Assembly: GCF_038595065.1 (NCBI RefSeq)
Contig: NZ_CP152003.1
Coordinates: forward strand, 600,001-664,000
Direction of reading: 5' to 3'
DNA: 64,000 nucleotides
DNA from: Sutcliffiella sp. FSL R7-0096
Lineage (GTDB): Bacteria > Bacillota > Bacilli > Bacillales > Bacillaceae_I
The translations under genes were made by a program, and so were the position numbers. How positions within the stretch are numbered: position 1 is the stretch's first letter; each line of letters opens with the position of its first letter. Shown here piece by piece: positions 32,779 to 42,325 of this stretch. The notes beneath the pieces are model-generated. The model saw only the letters and a list, made by a program, of their open reading frames with translations, did no database searches and was not told the origin of the DNA.

Positions 32779-33351
32779 ATGCTAAAACGAAGACACGGAG
32801 ATCGCTCAGAATGGAAGAGGATAGTAAAACGGCAATATTCTCAGAAGTACATCGATAGTGATGGCTTCAAAGGGTATGTGACCTTACTTAACATACATAA
32901 AGTTAAAGAGCCATTAACTGTCCACTATGAAGAGAAGAGTGTATGCATTGTGGATGATGGGTACATGTGGCTTCAGCACTTTCCAAGCCATGAACATTAC
33001 TCCTTGACGACAATGTTTGACGCTAATGGCGAAGTTGTTCAATGGTATATCGATATAACGGATGAGAACGGAGTAGATAACGACCTCCCATACACGGATG
33101 ACCTTTTCTTGGACATCATCGTGCTTTCGACAGGAGATGTCATCCAGAAAGATTCGGACGAATTGGAGGAAGCACTAGCTCAAGGGAAAATTAATCAAGC
33201 GCAATACCAACTTGCTTGGGTAGTGGCAAACAAAATTAATCAACAAATTGAAAAAAATGAATTTCTGTTGATGGAGCAGGCAAAGTCACATTTAAAAATG
33301 TTATTGGAGGATTTGGGTGTGTACGATGAAAATGATAACAGAGGATATTAA
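32779..33351 (+). CDS. DUF402-domain protein
   Basis: 190 residues. ATG 32779 lies 6 nt after AAGGAGG. The core D-D-G-Y-M-W-L-Q-H-F-P and W-Y-I-D-I-T-D-E-N-G ... D-L-F-L-D-I-I-V-L match DUF402, a beta-barrel family that in Bacillus includes nucleoside phosphate-hydrolysing enzymes (Ntdp/YgaC group). D-x-D/E metal ligands are present. The next gene overlaps its last 35 nt. Confidence 0.75.
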   Translation: MLKRRHGDRSEWKRIVKRQYSQKYIDSDGFKGYVTLLNIHKVKEPLTVHYEEKSVCIVDDGYMWLQHFPSHEHYSLTTMFDANGEVVQWYIDITDENGVDNDLPYTDDLFLDIIVLSTGDVIQKDSDELEEALAQGKINQAQYQLAWVVANKINQQIEKNEFLLMEQAKSHLKMLLEDLGVYDENDNRGY

Positions 33352-33757
33352 AGGCAAGCGCTACAATCAACTAATTGATTTTCTGGCAAAACATTGTGAT
33401 CGTTTTGCCTTTGTAGAGAACAGGCAATTGATGGAGGTTGAAGAAGAGCGCCTTGCATATGTAGATGAGCTAATTTTGAACATTAGAAAATATCTCCTAG
33501 AAAGAAAGATTCAAAGGGAATGGGAAACGACAAAACTTCGGGGTGTTACGGCTTATGTCTACCATTTTCAAATGAATAATGTAACAAAATTATTTCTAAG
33601 AGCCCAAAGTGACTCGCTTTTCGGTTGGACTGGTCGTTTGCCGGAGGATTTGATGTTTTATCAAGAGGAGAAGTGTCTTCTGGCTGCCTGCTCACATGAG
33701 GGTTTTTATATGGTGGATGAGGGTTTATGGAAGGAATTTATATATAACACAAAATAA
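33317..33757 (+). CDS. Protein of unknown function coupled to DUF402 gene
   Basis: 146 residues from GTG with GGAGG 6 nt upstream; an ATG 9 nt later is an alternative. Soluble, mixed alpha/beta, with W-E-T-T-K-L-R-G-V-T-A-Y-V-Y-H-F and F-G-W-T-G-R-L-P-E-D-L. The 35-nt overlap with the DUF402 gene indicates translational coupling. No family recognised. Confidence 0.6.
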   Translation: MCTMKMITEDIKGKRYNQLIDFLAKHCDRFAFVENRQLMEVEEERLAYVDELILNIRKYLLERKIQREWETTKLRGVTAYVYHFQMNNVTKLFLRAQSDSLFGWTGRLPEDLMFYQEEKCLLAACSHEGFYMVDEGLWKEFIYNTK

Positions 33758-33770
33758 AGAGGTGTAAACC

Positions 33771-34592
33771 ATGCTAACAAAAGAACAGCTACAACAGATT
33801 GCAGAACTCAAATCCCTTTGCGAAAAAGAAGGCGAGTTCGAACTGAAGCTAAATGAAGATATGCTCGAAACCCGCGATGCAAACAGCAATGAAGACTTCT
33901 TTCATTATGAAGAAGGACGTCTTGTGGGATTCCTTGGTTGTTATGGATTTGGAAATAAAGTAGAGATGACAGGGATGGTTCACCCGGATTACCGTAGAAA
34001 AGGGATTTTCTCAAAATTGTTTGCTGAAGCGGTGGCAGAGACGAAGAAGCGCGAGAATACGACAATTTTGCTGAATGCGCCTAGCTCTTCTGCAAGCGCC
34101 AAAAAGTTTCTAGAAAGTATTCCGTGTACATTCGAGATGGCGGAGTACCAAATGAAATGGGTAGCAGGTGAGTTATATGAAGATCCTGCTGTAAGCATTA
34201 GGCCTTCAACCTCCCAGGAGGATTTTGAAGCGGAAATCCAACTGGAAGTGGCTTGCTTTGGCTTCACTGAACAAGAAGCGCGTAGTTTTAATCAGCGAAT
34301 GAAGGAATTAAACAGTGAGGACATGTTCATCATCGAAGCAGAAGGTAGACCTGCCGGAAAGATCCGTGTCTCAGAAACGAACGGAGAAGCGTGGATATAT
34401 GGATTCGCTGTCTTCCCTGAGCTTCAAGGAAAAGGAATTGGACGGAAAGCTCTATCTAAAGTGGTGAAAGTGGAAACGGAAAAAGGACTGCCTGTCTTTT
34501 TGGAAGTAGAAGCGAGGAATGCCCATGCGCTGAAACTCTATGAGTCTTGTGGATTTAGGAGTTATCATTCGCAGGATTACTATAAGTATTAG
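33771..34592 (+). CDS. GNAT-family N-acetyltransferase with tandem domains
   Basis: 273 residues with two GNAT cores. The first has H-P-D-Y-R-R-K-G-I-F-S-K-L, the second F-P-E-L-Q-G-K-G-I-G-R-K-A-L followed by V-E-A-R-N-A-H-A-L-K-L-Y-E-S-C-G-F. Both acetyl-CoA loops look intact. Substrate unknown. AGAGGTG before the ATG, 14 nt after the preceding gene, so probably the same operon. Confidence 0.85.
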   Translation: MLTKEQLQQIAELKSLCEKEGEFELKLNEDMLETRDANSNEDFFHYEEGRLVGFLGCYGFGNKVEMTGMVHPDYRRKGIFSKLFAEAVAETKKRENTTILLNAPSSSASAKKFLESIPCTFEMAEYQMKWVAGELYEDPAVSIRPSTSQEDFEAEIQLEVACFGFTEQEARSFNQRMKELNSEDMFIIEAEGRPAGKIRVSETNGEAWIYGFAVFPELQGKGIGRKALSKVVKVETEKGLPVFLEVEARNAHALKLYESCGFRSYHSQDYYKY

Positions 34593-34683
34593 GGGTATGG
34601 AGATGAAGAGAATTTGAGTGGATAACTAGGATAACTTGCAGCATTCAGAGGTTTACACTCCCTTAACCCTTAGGAGGAATAAC

Positions 34684-35058
34684 ATGATAAAAAGACTCAC
34701 CATCATCAGCCTTATTGTCATTCTTGGAATACTCGCATACAATAGCAGATTTTACTACCCGACTCTGCCAATAGATTCTGTAAGTAAACAGGTAGTCTTG
34801 CAGTCTATCGATGATTCATTAGAACCCATCGTGAAAATTGCAAATGAAGATGGCTATGATTGGTTTATAGCACGAGGAAAACAAGGGGATTACAGAGATG
34901 CCCTCAAAAAAATGATGGGTGAACATGGATGGGAGTTTGAATACCAAGAAGGCGGGGGTTACTTTTTTGAAAAAGCTGATCATCGATTAATTGTATCCAC
35001 ACAAATGTGGACAGGGAAGTATGTGTTAGTTAAGGTACCAGAGGGCTGGGAAGAGTGA
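34684..35058 (+). CDS. Membrane-anchored protein of unknown function
   Basis: 124 residues; ATG follows AGGAGGAATAAC. Signal anchor at residues 4-18, then a soluble domain with W-F-I-A-R-G, a G-E-H-G-W-E-F-E-Y-Q-E-G-G-G-Y-F-F centre and Y-V-L-V-K-V-P at the end. No cysteine lipobox. No family recognised. Confidence 0.6.
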   Translation: MIKRLTIISLIVILGILAYNSRFYYPTLPIDSVSKQVVLQSIDDSLEPIVKIANEDGYDWFIARGKQGDYRDALKKMMGEHGWEFEYQEGGGYFFEKADHRLIVSTQMWTGKYVLVKVPEGWEE

Positions 35059-35112
35059 AAGTGGGATGCTTTCATTTGTTTATTAGAGCAAAAACAATAA
35101 GGAGAGAAAAAA

Positions 35113-35691
35113 ATGACCAACATAAAACCAATCTTAAAGGATTTTCCATCAGAGTTCACCACAGATAGACTCTTAATCAGAATGCCGTTGCCAGGAGATG
35201 GTCTTGAGGTACATGACGCCATCATTCATTCTCTTCCTGAGCTCAAACCTTGGATGATCTTCGCTCAACATGACCAGGCAGTAGAAGATGTGGAATCGAA
35301 TATAAGGGAAAGTCATGCAGAGTTTCTACAACGAAAGGATTTGAGGCTCTTAGTTTTCTTAAAAGAAACCGGTGAATTCGTGGCATCCTCTGGATTGCAT
35401 CGAATCGATTGGTCTATTCCAAAGTTTGAAATCGGCTATTGGGTTGATTCTAGATACAGTGGCAAGGGCTACATAACCGAAGCGGTAGGGGGAATCAGCC
35501 AGTTTGCTTTTGAACAATTAGGGGCAAATCGCGTAGAGATTCGCTGCGATTCTAAAAACGTGAAGAGTCGGGCGGTTGCAGAGAGAGCGGGATATACCTT
35601 AGAGGGAGTCTTGAAAAATAGTGAGCGCGATGTAAATGGGGAGTTGCGGGATACGTGTGTGTTTGCGAAAGTCGTTATAGAAGGTAAGTAG
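35113..35691 (+). CDS. GNAT-family acetyltransferase, RimJ/RimL-like
   Basis: 192 residues. L-L-I-R-M-P-L-P-G-D at the start, I-G-Y-W-V-D-S-R-Y-S-G-K-G-Y and A-E-R-A-G-Y-T-L-E-G-V-L at the end are the RimJ/RimL/YdaF pattern. These enzymes acetylate N-terminal amines or small molecules. AAGGAGAG before the ATG; terminator immediately after. Confidence 0.85.
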   Translation: MTNIKPILKDFPSEFTTDRLLIRMPLPGDGLEVHDAIIHSLPELKPWMIFAQHDQAVEDVESNIRESHAEFLQRKDLRLLVFLKETGEFVASSGLHRIDWSIPKFEIGYWVDSRYSGKGYITEAVGGISQFAFEQLGANRVEIRCDSKNVKSRAVAERAGYTLEGVLKNSERDVNGELRDTCVFAKVVIEGK

Positions 35692-35693
35692 AG

Positions 35694-35722
35694 ACAAGTT
35701 TGATGGTGGCACTTGTTTTTTT
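35694..35722 (+). terminator. Rho-independent terminator
   Basis: ACAAGT (35694-35699), 11-nt loop, ACTTGT (35711-35716) and a T run. Confidence 0.65.
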
Positions 35723-35733
35723 GTGGGAAAAAA

Positions 35734-35880
35734 CCATCCCTTTTTGGCGAAGTGGTAGAAGGTTGGGGTGAAACGGTAGAACATCCTTTGGGAAATGTAG
35801 AAGTAACCTCGGGAAATGTAGAAGTTGGCCGTTAAAAGGTAGAAGATGAAGGCTGAATGGTAGAATAGTATGGAAGTATA
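35734..35880. repeat. 147-bp direct repeat, copy A, with 21-bp GTAGAA array
   Basis: GTAGAA begins at 35755, 35776, 35797, 35818, 35839 and 35860: exactly 21 bp apart six times, while the 15 bases between differ from unit to unit. The whole block recurs at 36058-36204. No gene or ribosome site in either strand fits. Confidence 0.8.
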
Positions 35881-36020
35881 GAGAATACCATCTTCTCATT
35901 TAGATGATCCACTGAGAACGCCTCTTTTTACGTTGCTAGCCACGGAAAACAATCATAAAAAAATCAGGCATCATGGAATCATCTGATGTTGAAACATTAG
36001 GGTTAATGTTTCAAGACTAA

Positions 36021-36070
36021 GGGATGGTTCGCCGTACTTCAAATGGAAGCGCGGCGAACCGTCCCTTTTT
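36021..36070 (+). terminator. Terminator-like hairpin between the two direct repeats
   Basis: GGGAtGGTTCGCCG pairs with CGGCGAACCgTCCC (one mismatch), 17-nt loop, then six T residues. Confidence 0.65.
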
Positions 36071-36204
36071 TGCGAAGTTGTAGAAAGTTGGGGTGAAACG
36101 GTAGAACATCCTTTGGGAAATGTAGAAGTAACCTCGGGAAATGTAGAAGCTGCCCGCAAAGTGGTAGAAGTTGAAGGTCAAAAGGTAGAATGGTACGTAA
36201 GTAT
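36058..36204. repeat. 147-bp direct repeat, copy B, with 21-bp GTAGAA array
   Basis: GTAGAA begins at 36080, 36101, 36122, 36143, 36164 and 36185, again exactly 21 bp apart. The first half is almost identical to copy A, the second half has diverged at the spacer bases but kept the period. Confidence 0.8.
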
Positions 36205-36307
36205 AAAGTTATTTACCAGCAAGTAACCCACCACCCCAACTGGCAAGCCCATCTCCGGTATGGTACAATCGGAACAGCGATTTTAACGTGAAGGAAGAGA
36301 AAAATAC

Positions 36308-37684
36308 ATGACAGTACCTGTTCAGAAAAATGAATACTACGATGTCACCGTCCAGGATCTGACCCATGATGGCGCAGGCGTAGCAAAAATAGAAGGCTTT
36401 CCGATTTTTGTTCAACATGCATTACCGGACGAGGAAATCAAAGTCAAAATCATTAAGGTGAAAAAAGGTTATGCATTCGGTCGACTTGAGGAGATCCACA
36501 AGACAAGTCCTTACCGTGTCGATGCCCCATGCCCGATTTATAAGCAATGTGGGGGCTGCCAGCTTCAGCACCTGAGCTATGAAGGTCAGCTTGTGGCGAA
36601 GCAAAAGCAGGTCAAGGATGTCCTCGAACGCATTGGACATCTAAAAGACGTGCCGGTTCATCCGGTACTCGGCATGGACCACAATCCATGGCGTTACCGA
36701 AACAAAGCCCAGGTTCCGATCGGTGAACGCGAAGGCGGTCTGATTGCAGGATTTTACCAGCAACGCAGTCACGAAATCATTGATATGAAGGAATGCCTGA
36801 TCCAGCAGGAAATCAACGACCGTGTCGTCCAAACGGTCCGCGAAATCTGCGACAAACATGGCGTTCGTGCTTATAACGAAAAAACACACAAAGGCGTGCT
36901 ACGTCACGTGATGGCCCGCTATGGCCTAGTCACAGGCGAAGTGATGATCGTGCTAATCACCCGTACTCCTGATATCCCGAATCGCAAGGCCATCGTCGAA
37001 GAAATAGTAGCAGCCCTGCCTGAAGTGAAGTCCGTTGTGCAGAACGTAAACACGAAGAAAACGAATGTTATTTTCGGCGATGAAACGCGTGTGCTTTGGG
37101 GCAATGAATACATTTATGATTTCATCGGCGACATTAAGTTTGCGATTTCCGCGAGATCCTTCTACCAGGTGAACCCGGAGCAAACGAAGGTTCTGTATGA
37201 TAAAGCGCTCGAGTATGCCGACCTGACAGGCGAAGAGACCGTCATTGACGCATACTGCGGAATCGGAACCATCTCCTTGTTCCTGGCACAAAAGGCGAAA
37301 AAAGTGTACGGCGTAGAAATCGTGCCAGAAGCGATTGAAGATGCCAAACGAAACGCTGAACTGAACGAAATCACAAATGCAGAATTCGGAGTGGGTGAAG
37401 CGGAGGTTGTCATCCCGAAATGGTATAAGGACGGCATTACAGCAGACGTGCTGGTGGTGGATCCGCCCCGTAAAGGCTGTGATGAAGCATTGCTTAAAAC
37501 CATTCTGGAAATGAAGCCTAAAAAAGTTGTCTACGTATCCTGTAATCCGGCGACACTTGCAAGGGACCTGCGAGTGTTGGAGGATGGGGGATATAAGACG
37601 GTTGAGGTACAGCCAGTGGATATGTTCCCGCATACGGTGCATTGTGAGGCTGTTGCTAGAATTGAATTAAATCCCACATTATAA
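36308..37684 (+). CDS. rlmD: 23S rRNA (uracil-C5)-methyltransferase, RlmD/RumA type
   Basis: 458 residues, full length for the TrmA/RlmD family, which methylates uracil C5 in 23S rRNA using SAM. N-terminal TRAM domain (about 8-65), 4Fe-4S cysteines C75, C81, C84 ([10 protein letters not shown]) with a fourth near residue 162, SAM motif [17 protein letters not shown] and the catalytic [11 protein letters not shown]. Bacilli carry two paralogues (RlmCD and a YfjO-like one); which one this is cannot be said. Single gene with strong terminator. Confidence 0.92.
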   Translation: MTVPVQKNEYYDVTVQDLTHDGAGVAKIEGFPIFVQHALPDEEIKVKIIKVKKGYAFGRLEEIHKTSPYRVDAPCPIYKQCGGCQLQHLSYEGQLVAKQKQVKDVLERIGHLKDVPVHPVLGMDHNPWRYRNKAQVPIGEREGGLIAGFYQQRSHEIIDMKECLIQQEINDRVVQTVREICDKHGVRAYNEKTHKGVLRHVMARYGLVTGEVMIVLITRTPDIPNRKAIVEEIVAALPEVKSVVQNVNTKKTNVIFGDETRVLWGNEYIYDFIGDIKFAISARSFYQVNPEQTKVLYDKALEYADLTGEETVIDAYCGIGTISLFLAQKAKKVYGVEIVPEAIEDAKRNAELNEITNAEFGVGEAEVVIPKWYKDGITADVLVVDPPRKGCDEALLKTILEMKPKKVVYVSCNPATLARDLRVLEDGGYKTVEVQPVDMFPHTVHCEAVARIELNPTL

Positions 37685-37691
37685 TATCTAG

Positions 37692-37734
37692 AACCCCATC
37701 AAACCTCTATGTAGAAGAGTTTGATGGGGTTTTT
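37692..37734 (+). terminator. Rho-independent terminator of rlmD
   Basis: Perfect stem ACCCCATCAAAC (37693-37704) with GTTTGATGGGGT (37719-37730), then T residues. Confidence 0.9.
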
Positions 37735-37738
37735 GGTT

Positions 37739-37800
37739 TAGGGGACAGGCCCCTTTTTTCCAATTAATGTTATGAGAAGCATCGGGAACCGTCCCCGATG
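37739..37800 (+). repeat. Truncated dispersed motif plus hairpin
   Basis: TAGGGGACAGGCCCCTTTTT is the 5' part of the dispersed motif ending in a T run; GCATCGGGAacCGTCCCCGATGC follows as a separate hairpin. Placed between rlmD and the LysM gene. Confidence 0.4.
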
Positions 37801-37963
37801 CTGCCCAGGAAACATTTTCAATGTCCCTCGAAACAGAATTGATTTTTCCTCGGTTTCGTTGAACCTTGCACTTCTTATCGAATAGTATATGGGCAGAGAG
37901 AGTGTACCCATTTTATACTTCAACTTAACTCATGGGAAATTTAGCTAATGGGAAGTGAATATC

Positions 37964-39781
37964 ATGCAGATTTTTTACACAGTACGTTCAGGTGATACGT
38001 TATACGAGATTTCCAGGAGATGGGGAATTCCGACAGATTCCCTTATTTCTGCAAATAATTTGAATCCACCTTATACGATTCATATAGGTCAACAGCTCTC
38101 CGTTCCTCCTGGGGTTGACAAAGTGCGTGTTAGACAAGGTGATTCCGTGTATCGAATTTCACAATTATATAGAGTGCCATCTTCAGTGTTAATAGAGGCA
38201 AATCAACTTCGACCACCTTATGTTATTCAGATCGGTCAATTATTAAAGGTTCCACCAGGTGTTCCTTATTACATCGTACAACCAGGGGATACACTGTATC
38301 AGCTTGCAGGACGGTTTAATGTACGAACAAACGGGGAGCCGAATTATGAGCTTATTCGGAATGTAAACCAACTTCCATCTTCCCACCTATTTCCCGGTAT
38401 GAAGTTAATGATTCCATACGCCCCTCCTGGTGGCCAAGGACGGATTGCCTATACCTCTGATCGGGGAGGGCATTATGATATTTGGTTATATAATCCCCTG
38501 ACAGGAGAGAACTTGCAGCTCACCAGTGGATTAGGTGACTCCTTCTCAATTCCTGAATGGTCACCGAATAGTACGAGAATTGCGTTTGTAGGAAAGAACA
38601 GAATAATAAATGTTATTGAGGTTGCAACAGGTTCCATTGCTCAAATCGACCAGATGGAAGAAGAGGTTGAGTTCAAATTGGCTTGGTCCCCTGACAGCAC
38701 CCAAATTGCTTATACTAAACAAGGTCACATTATCTTGTACGATGTACTGTCTCATCACGTGCAAAGCATTCAACAACCTAATTCAACAGATGTTCAATGG
38801 TTTCCGAATGGTATGGAACTGCTTTTTCAGGCACCGGATGAAACAGGAATCAGTCAGCTTTACCGAAGTCAAACCGACGGGACAGGGAAACAGCAAATTA
38901 CAAGTAACACAGAAGGAAGGCTTAATAATTCCCAGCTATCACCCGACGGAAGCTTTGTACTTTATACAACACCAGGTGTCAGTATCTCCATCATTCACAC
39001 CATTGAGCTCTCAACAGGGAATGTGTTCGAAGTAAAAGGAGGGCCGCTGGCAAAAAATTATTATCCGAAATGGTCTCCCGATTCTTTAAAGATTGCCTAT
39101 AGCGCTACCGCCTTGGAAGATAGGGGGTATTTTTCGCAAGTTCGAACGGTGGGGAGGCGAGGAGAAGAGGACCGAATTTGGGCTATATCTAATTGTTTTG
39201 CATCACCTGTCACGTGGTCTACGGACGGAACAAATATAGCATATCTTAGTGGGTGCAGGGAACAGGAATCAGCCCATGAAATGTGGACTATCAATCTCCA
39301 ACGGCCCGTTCCAATTCGACTAATTGAAGGAGTTAACATTCAGTCACTTCAATGGTCTCCCACTGCCATAATGGATGTCACCCAAAACACATATACGAGC
39401 ACTACTTACAAGGTTAGTTTCCAATATCCATCAAACTGGCGAAAAGTGAACGAGGAAAGATACGAAGGTGCGGACGATTTTTTTCAAATATCAGCTATTT
39501 CTGCTGGTGAAAACTTGGATGAGGTGTGCCATGGGGAAGCTTTCCATCCATTAATGCCCTATGGATCCTTGCCAAGAATAGTAAAGGCAAGAATTCAAAA
39601 TCAAGAAGCATGCTACATTTTTCCCTCTGTAGATCAACCAACAGAAATGTTGAATCAATCTGCTTTAATCGTAAGGTATCCAATTCCTATTAAAATCCAG
39701 GGGGAAACTTACAATTACTTCATCTTATGGACAGACCAACCGCATATGAAGGAAATAGCTTCAAGCTTAACCTTCTTATAG
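37964..39781 (+). CDS. LysM-beta-propeller protein
   Basis: 605 residues; ATG 37964 preferred over GTG 37955 because GGGAAG lies 6-8 nt before it. Three N-terminal LysM modules (about 2-46, 50-95, 98-148; Y-x-V-x-x-G-D-T-L-Y and I-G-Q-x-L-x-V-P), each binding N-acetylglucosamine-containing glycans. Then six TolB/WD40-like blades with W-S-P-D/N-S-T-x-I-A-(F/Y) repeats (about 155-470) and a C-terminal domain. No signal peptide is seen, which is usual for Bacillus LysM proteins assembled onto the spore (SafA-type) from the mother cell. Spore-coat or cortex role is inference. Confidence 0.8.
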   Translation: MQIFYTVRSGDTLYEISRRWGIPTDSLISANNLNPPYTIHIGQQLSVPPGVDKVRVRQGDSVYRISQLYRVPSSVLIEANQLRPPYVIQIGQLLKVPPGVPYYIVQPGDTLYQLAGRFNVRTNGEPNYELIRNVNQLPSSHLFPGMKLMIPYAPPGGQGRIAYTSDRGGHYDIWLYNPLTGENLQLTSGLGDSFSIPEWSPNSTRIAFVGKNRIINVIEVATGSIAQIDQMEEEVEFKLAWSPDSTQIAYTKQGHIILYDVLSHHVQSIQQPNSTDVQWFPNGMELLFQAPDETGISQLYRSQTDGTGKQQITSNTEGRLNNSQLSPDGSFVLYTTPGVSISIIHTIELSTGNVFEVKGGPLAKNYYPKWSPDSLKIAYSATALEDRGYFSQVRTVGRRGEEDRIWAISNCFASPVTWSTDGTNIAYLSGCREQESAHEMWTINLQRPVPIRLIEGVNIQSLQWSPTAIMDVTQNTYTSTTYKVSFQYPSNWRKVNEERYEGADDFFQISAISAGENLDEVCHGEAFHPLMPYGSLPRIVKARIQNQEACYIFPSVDQPTEMLNQSALIVRYPIPIKIQGETYNYFILWTDQPHMKEIASSLTFL

Positions 39782-39914
39782 AACAATTATTTTCCTATCC
39801 CAAGTTCAAGATTAGTAAAAGAAATTGTTAATTCACCAACTATCTCATGTGTTGCTACACACACTATGGACATGGTGAGGCTGTTGAGGAAATTGAATTG
39901 GCATAAATAGGAGG

Positions 39915-39946
39915 AGCCTTATCCATTGGTGGATAGGGCTTTTTTG
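39915..39946 (+). terminator. Rho-independent terminator
   Basis: AGCCTTATCCA (39915-39925) with TGGATAGGGCT (39930-39940), 4-nt loop, T run. Confidence 0.9.
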
Positions 39947-40064
39947 TAGCAAAACATTCACTAATTGAAATGGTTTATCCATTCTTGTATTAGTTGCTAC
40001 GACCGTCCCCATTTCTCTCAGATAGTAGTACCAAGATCGCATATCACGAATTATCTGAATGTTA

Positions 40065-40496
40065 TGATATAATGAAAATGTTGCTTGAGGGTGTACGGAT
40101 GGATCTCATCGAAATAAACGTGGGATGAAAAAAGCAGAAAGTTTAACGTGGGTGCTGTTTATTCTATAGATTGCTAGGGAATAGTAATCTATAAATGAGT
40201 CAATGGCTTTTCTGACCGTTTCTTTTTGTTATCCGCTCAAGAAAAGATTCCTATATAGAAGTAGTAGGGATAACAAGAAATCCATCTTACATTTTAAAGA
40301 AAAATCAAATCATCTCTCTTTAATGCTGGAATAGTAAGACGTATCATCTAGATACCAATACACTTCCCGCATTATTCATTTTATATCATCGCATTAATGT
40401 GATGGAAGGATGCCGTTGGTTCATCTAGAAGACATTTCAATCAAATACGTATTTACTTCTAGCTTAGAGTAGAAATAAAGTGCTGGAGGCTTTTAC
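40065..40496 (+). promoter_or_regulatory. Extended -10 promoter and long leader of the BCCT operon
   Basis: TGA-TATAAT (40065-40073) is a good extended -10. From there to the BCCT start is about 420 nt without a gene. The leader holds TATAGATT/AATCTATA (about 40165-40193) and GTTATCC/GGATAAC (about 40229-40270) hairpins. No known riboswitch consensus was recognised. A 16-codon frame from 40078 lacks a ribosome site. Confidence 0.35.
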
Positions 40497-42086
40497 GTGA
40501 TGAAAGGAATAAAAGGAGAGAGTATAAATAATTTAATAGACTACAAAATTTTTGTACCATCGATGTTGATTATTTTAGGAATTAGTATTCCATTTACAGT
40601 CTACGAAACAAAATCCCTAAATCTGTTAAACAACATTTTTAATCACATTGTGGAAATGTTTACTTGGGGATATATGTGGTATGCCGCATTAATGGTGGCA
40701 GCTGCCTTATTTTTCTCATTTTCAAAATATGGGAAAGTGGTGCTGGGAGATCCATTGGAGAAACCAAAGTACACCATGTTTGAATATGCTTCGATTTTAA
40801 TCGCGATGGGTCTAGGATCTACCATTATGCGGACAGGCATGATTCAATGGACTGATGTTGCATTAGAACCTCCATTTGGAACGGAAGCAAGGTCGGCAGA
40901 AGCATTATTGTGGGGAAATTCCTATAGTATGTTTTTGTGGAGCTTCCAAGTCTTTGCCATCTTTGTCATGGCAGCTCCTGCTATGGGGTACATCATGCAT
41001 GTTCGTAAAAAGCCATTGATACGAATATCGGAAGCGTGCCGGTGCATTTTTGGGGATAGATTCACAGATGGATTCGGTGGAAAAATCCTTGATATTATTT
41101 TTTTAATTAGTATTATCGCTGGGGCAGCTGTCACGCTTGGATTGGGAACACCCATCATTACCTATAATTTATCCAAGTTGGCAAATATCGAGGTTACATT
41201 TGGTTTGACGTTACTTGTGACCATTGTTTGGGTTTTATTATTTTCTGCCAGTGCTTATTTAGGCATTGATAAAGGAATCAAACGATTAAGCACACTTAAT
41301 ATGTATTTAGCCGCTGCTTTCGGTTTATTCATCATGATTGCAGGCCCTGGGGTATTCATCCTGACTTATTTTACTGATAGTATTGGATTTTTAGTTAAGA
41401 ATTATATAGATATGTCTTTTTCTACAAATTCGCTTGGCCAAGGGAACTCGATTATGGAAAGCAATACCGTGTTTTGGTTTGCGTATTGCGCCACTTGGGC
41501 GATGTTGCATAGTATATTTGCAGCAAAGATTTCTCGTGGCAGAACAATCAAAGAGATGATTTTGACATATCTGTTGGCACCTACACTTATTTCTTGGATT
41601 GCAACTGGCGTTCTTGGTGGTCTTAGTGTAGATCGATATATTACAGGAGAAGTTCCTGTATTACAAATTGTCCAAAACCAAAATGCAATGGCGGCCATTC
41701 CGGAAATACTTGCTTCTTTACCTTTTTCTATGATTGTCATGATCGTGTTTGTGCTTATTACAACGGTTTTCCTGACGACCACACTTGACTCCACTACGTA
41801 TACAATTGCATCGTATACAGGCACAAGGGATATGAGTAAATTTGAACCTTCAAAAGGGTTACGTTTAATTATTTCTGGGGTTGTGACAGTAATTGCTCTT
41901 GTATTAATGAGGATCGGTGGTTTGGCACCTCTAGAAGTTCTTTCCGGCCTTATGGGAATACCAATCATCTTTATCCAATTCTTGACCATTTTTGCAGCCA
42001 AGAAGATGATGGATGAGGATCGTGCGTGGGAAAGGAACGTAAGAAAAGGTGTGGTAGTAGAAGGTAAAGAACGTAAGATTAGTTAG
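40497..42086 (+). CDS. BCCT-family betaine/carnitine/choline transporter
   Basis: 529 residues with 12 helices. L-I-A-M-G-L-G-S-T-I-M-R-T-G-M-I-Q-W and the conserved I-S-R-G-R-T-I-K-E-M-I after helix 8 define the family. The substrate-box helix reads W-F-A-Y-C-A-T-W-A-M-L-H, poorer in Trp than the W-x-x-W-x-x-W box of sodium-coupled betaine carriers, and G-M-I-Q-W recalls CaiT-like antiporters. So exchange of a trimethylammonium compound is as likely as osmoprotectant uptake. TGGAGG before the start; MFS gene follows. Confidence 0.85.
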   Translation: MMKGIKGESINNLIDYKIFVPSMLIILGISIPFTVYETKSLNLLNNIFNHIVEMFTWGYMWYAALMVAAALFFSFSKYGKVVLGDPLEKPKYTMFEYASILIAMGLGSTIMRTGMIQWTDVALEPPFGTEARSAEALLWGNSYSMFLWSFQVFAIFVMAAPAMGYIMHVRKKPLIRISEACRCIFGDRFTDGFGGKILDIIFLISIIAGAAVTLGLGTPIITYNLSKLANIEVTFGLTLLVTIVWVLLFSASAYLGIDKGIKRLSTLNMYLAAAFGLFIMIAGPGVFILTYFTDSIGFLVKNYIDMSFSTNSLGQGNSIMESNTVFWFAYCATWAMLHSIFAAKISRGRTIKEMILTYLLAPTLISWIATGVLGGLSVDRYITGEVPVLQIVQNQNAMAAIPEILASLPFSMIVMIVFVLITTVFLTTTLDSTTYTIASYTGTRDMSKFEPSKGLRLIISGVVTVIALVLMRIGGLAPLEVLSGLMGIPIIFIQFLTIFAAKKMMDEDRAWERNVRKGVVVEGKERKIS

Positions 42087-42325
42087 TAGTTATGGATGCT
42101 ATTGAAGCAAGAACACAAACTCACCAACATCCCATGTGTATCCGGGATATGGAGTGGCCGTATTACCAGATAACCAAAATAAGTGATTTTTTCAAACCAT
42201 GTTCCCTCAAACAACAGTTTGGGGGATTTATTATGGTTCGATTACAAGCAATACTTTTTAAATACTGTTTCTACTGTTGCAGGAACCCCATATATATAGG
42301 GTAAAAGCTAACAGGAGTAGATAAC

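Noticed and set aside
35675-36159. Minus-strand frames with heptapeptide repeats over the 21-bp arrays
   Set aside because: Different frames are open in the two copies, no ribosome sites, and the periodicity explains the open frames without coding.
42092-42304. 70-codon frame between the BCCT and MFS genes
   Set aside because: Protein-like at the start but no ribosome site, and the second half covers a terminator-like CCCTCAAAC/GTTTGGGGG hairpin. Could be a relic; not supportable.
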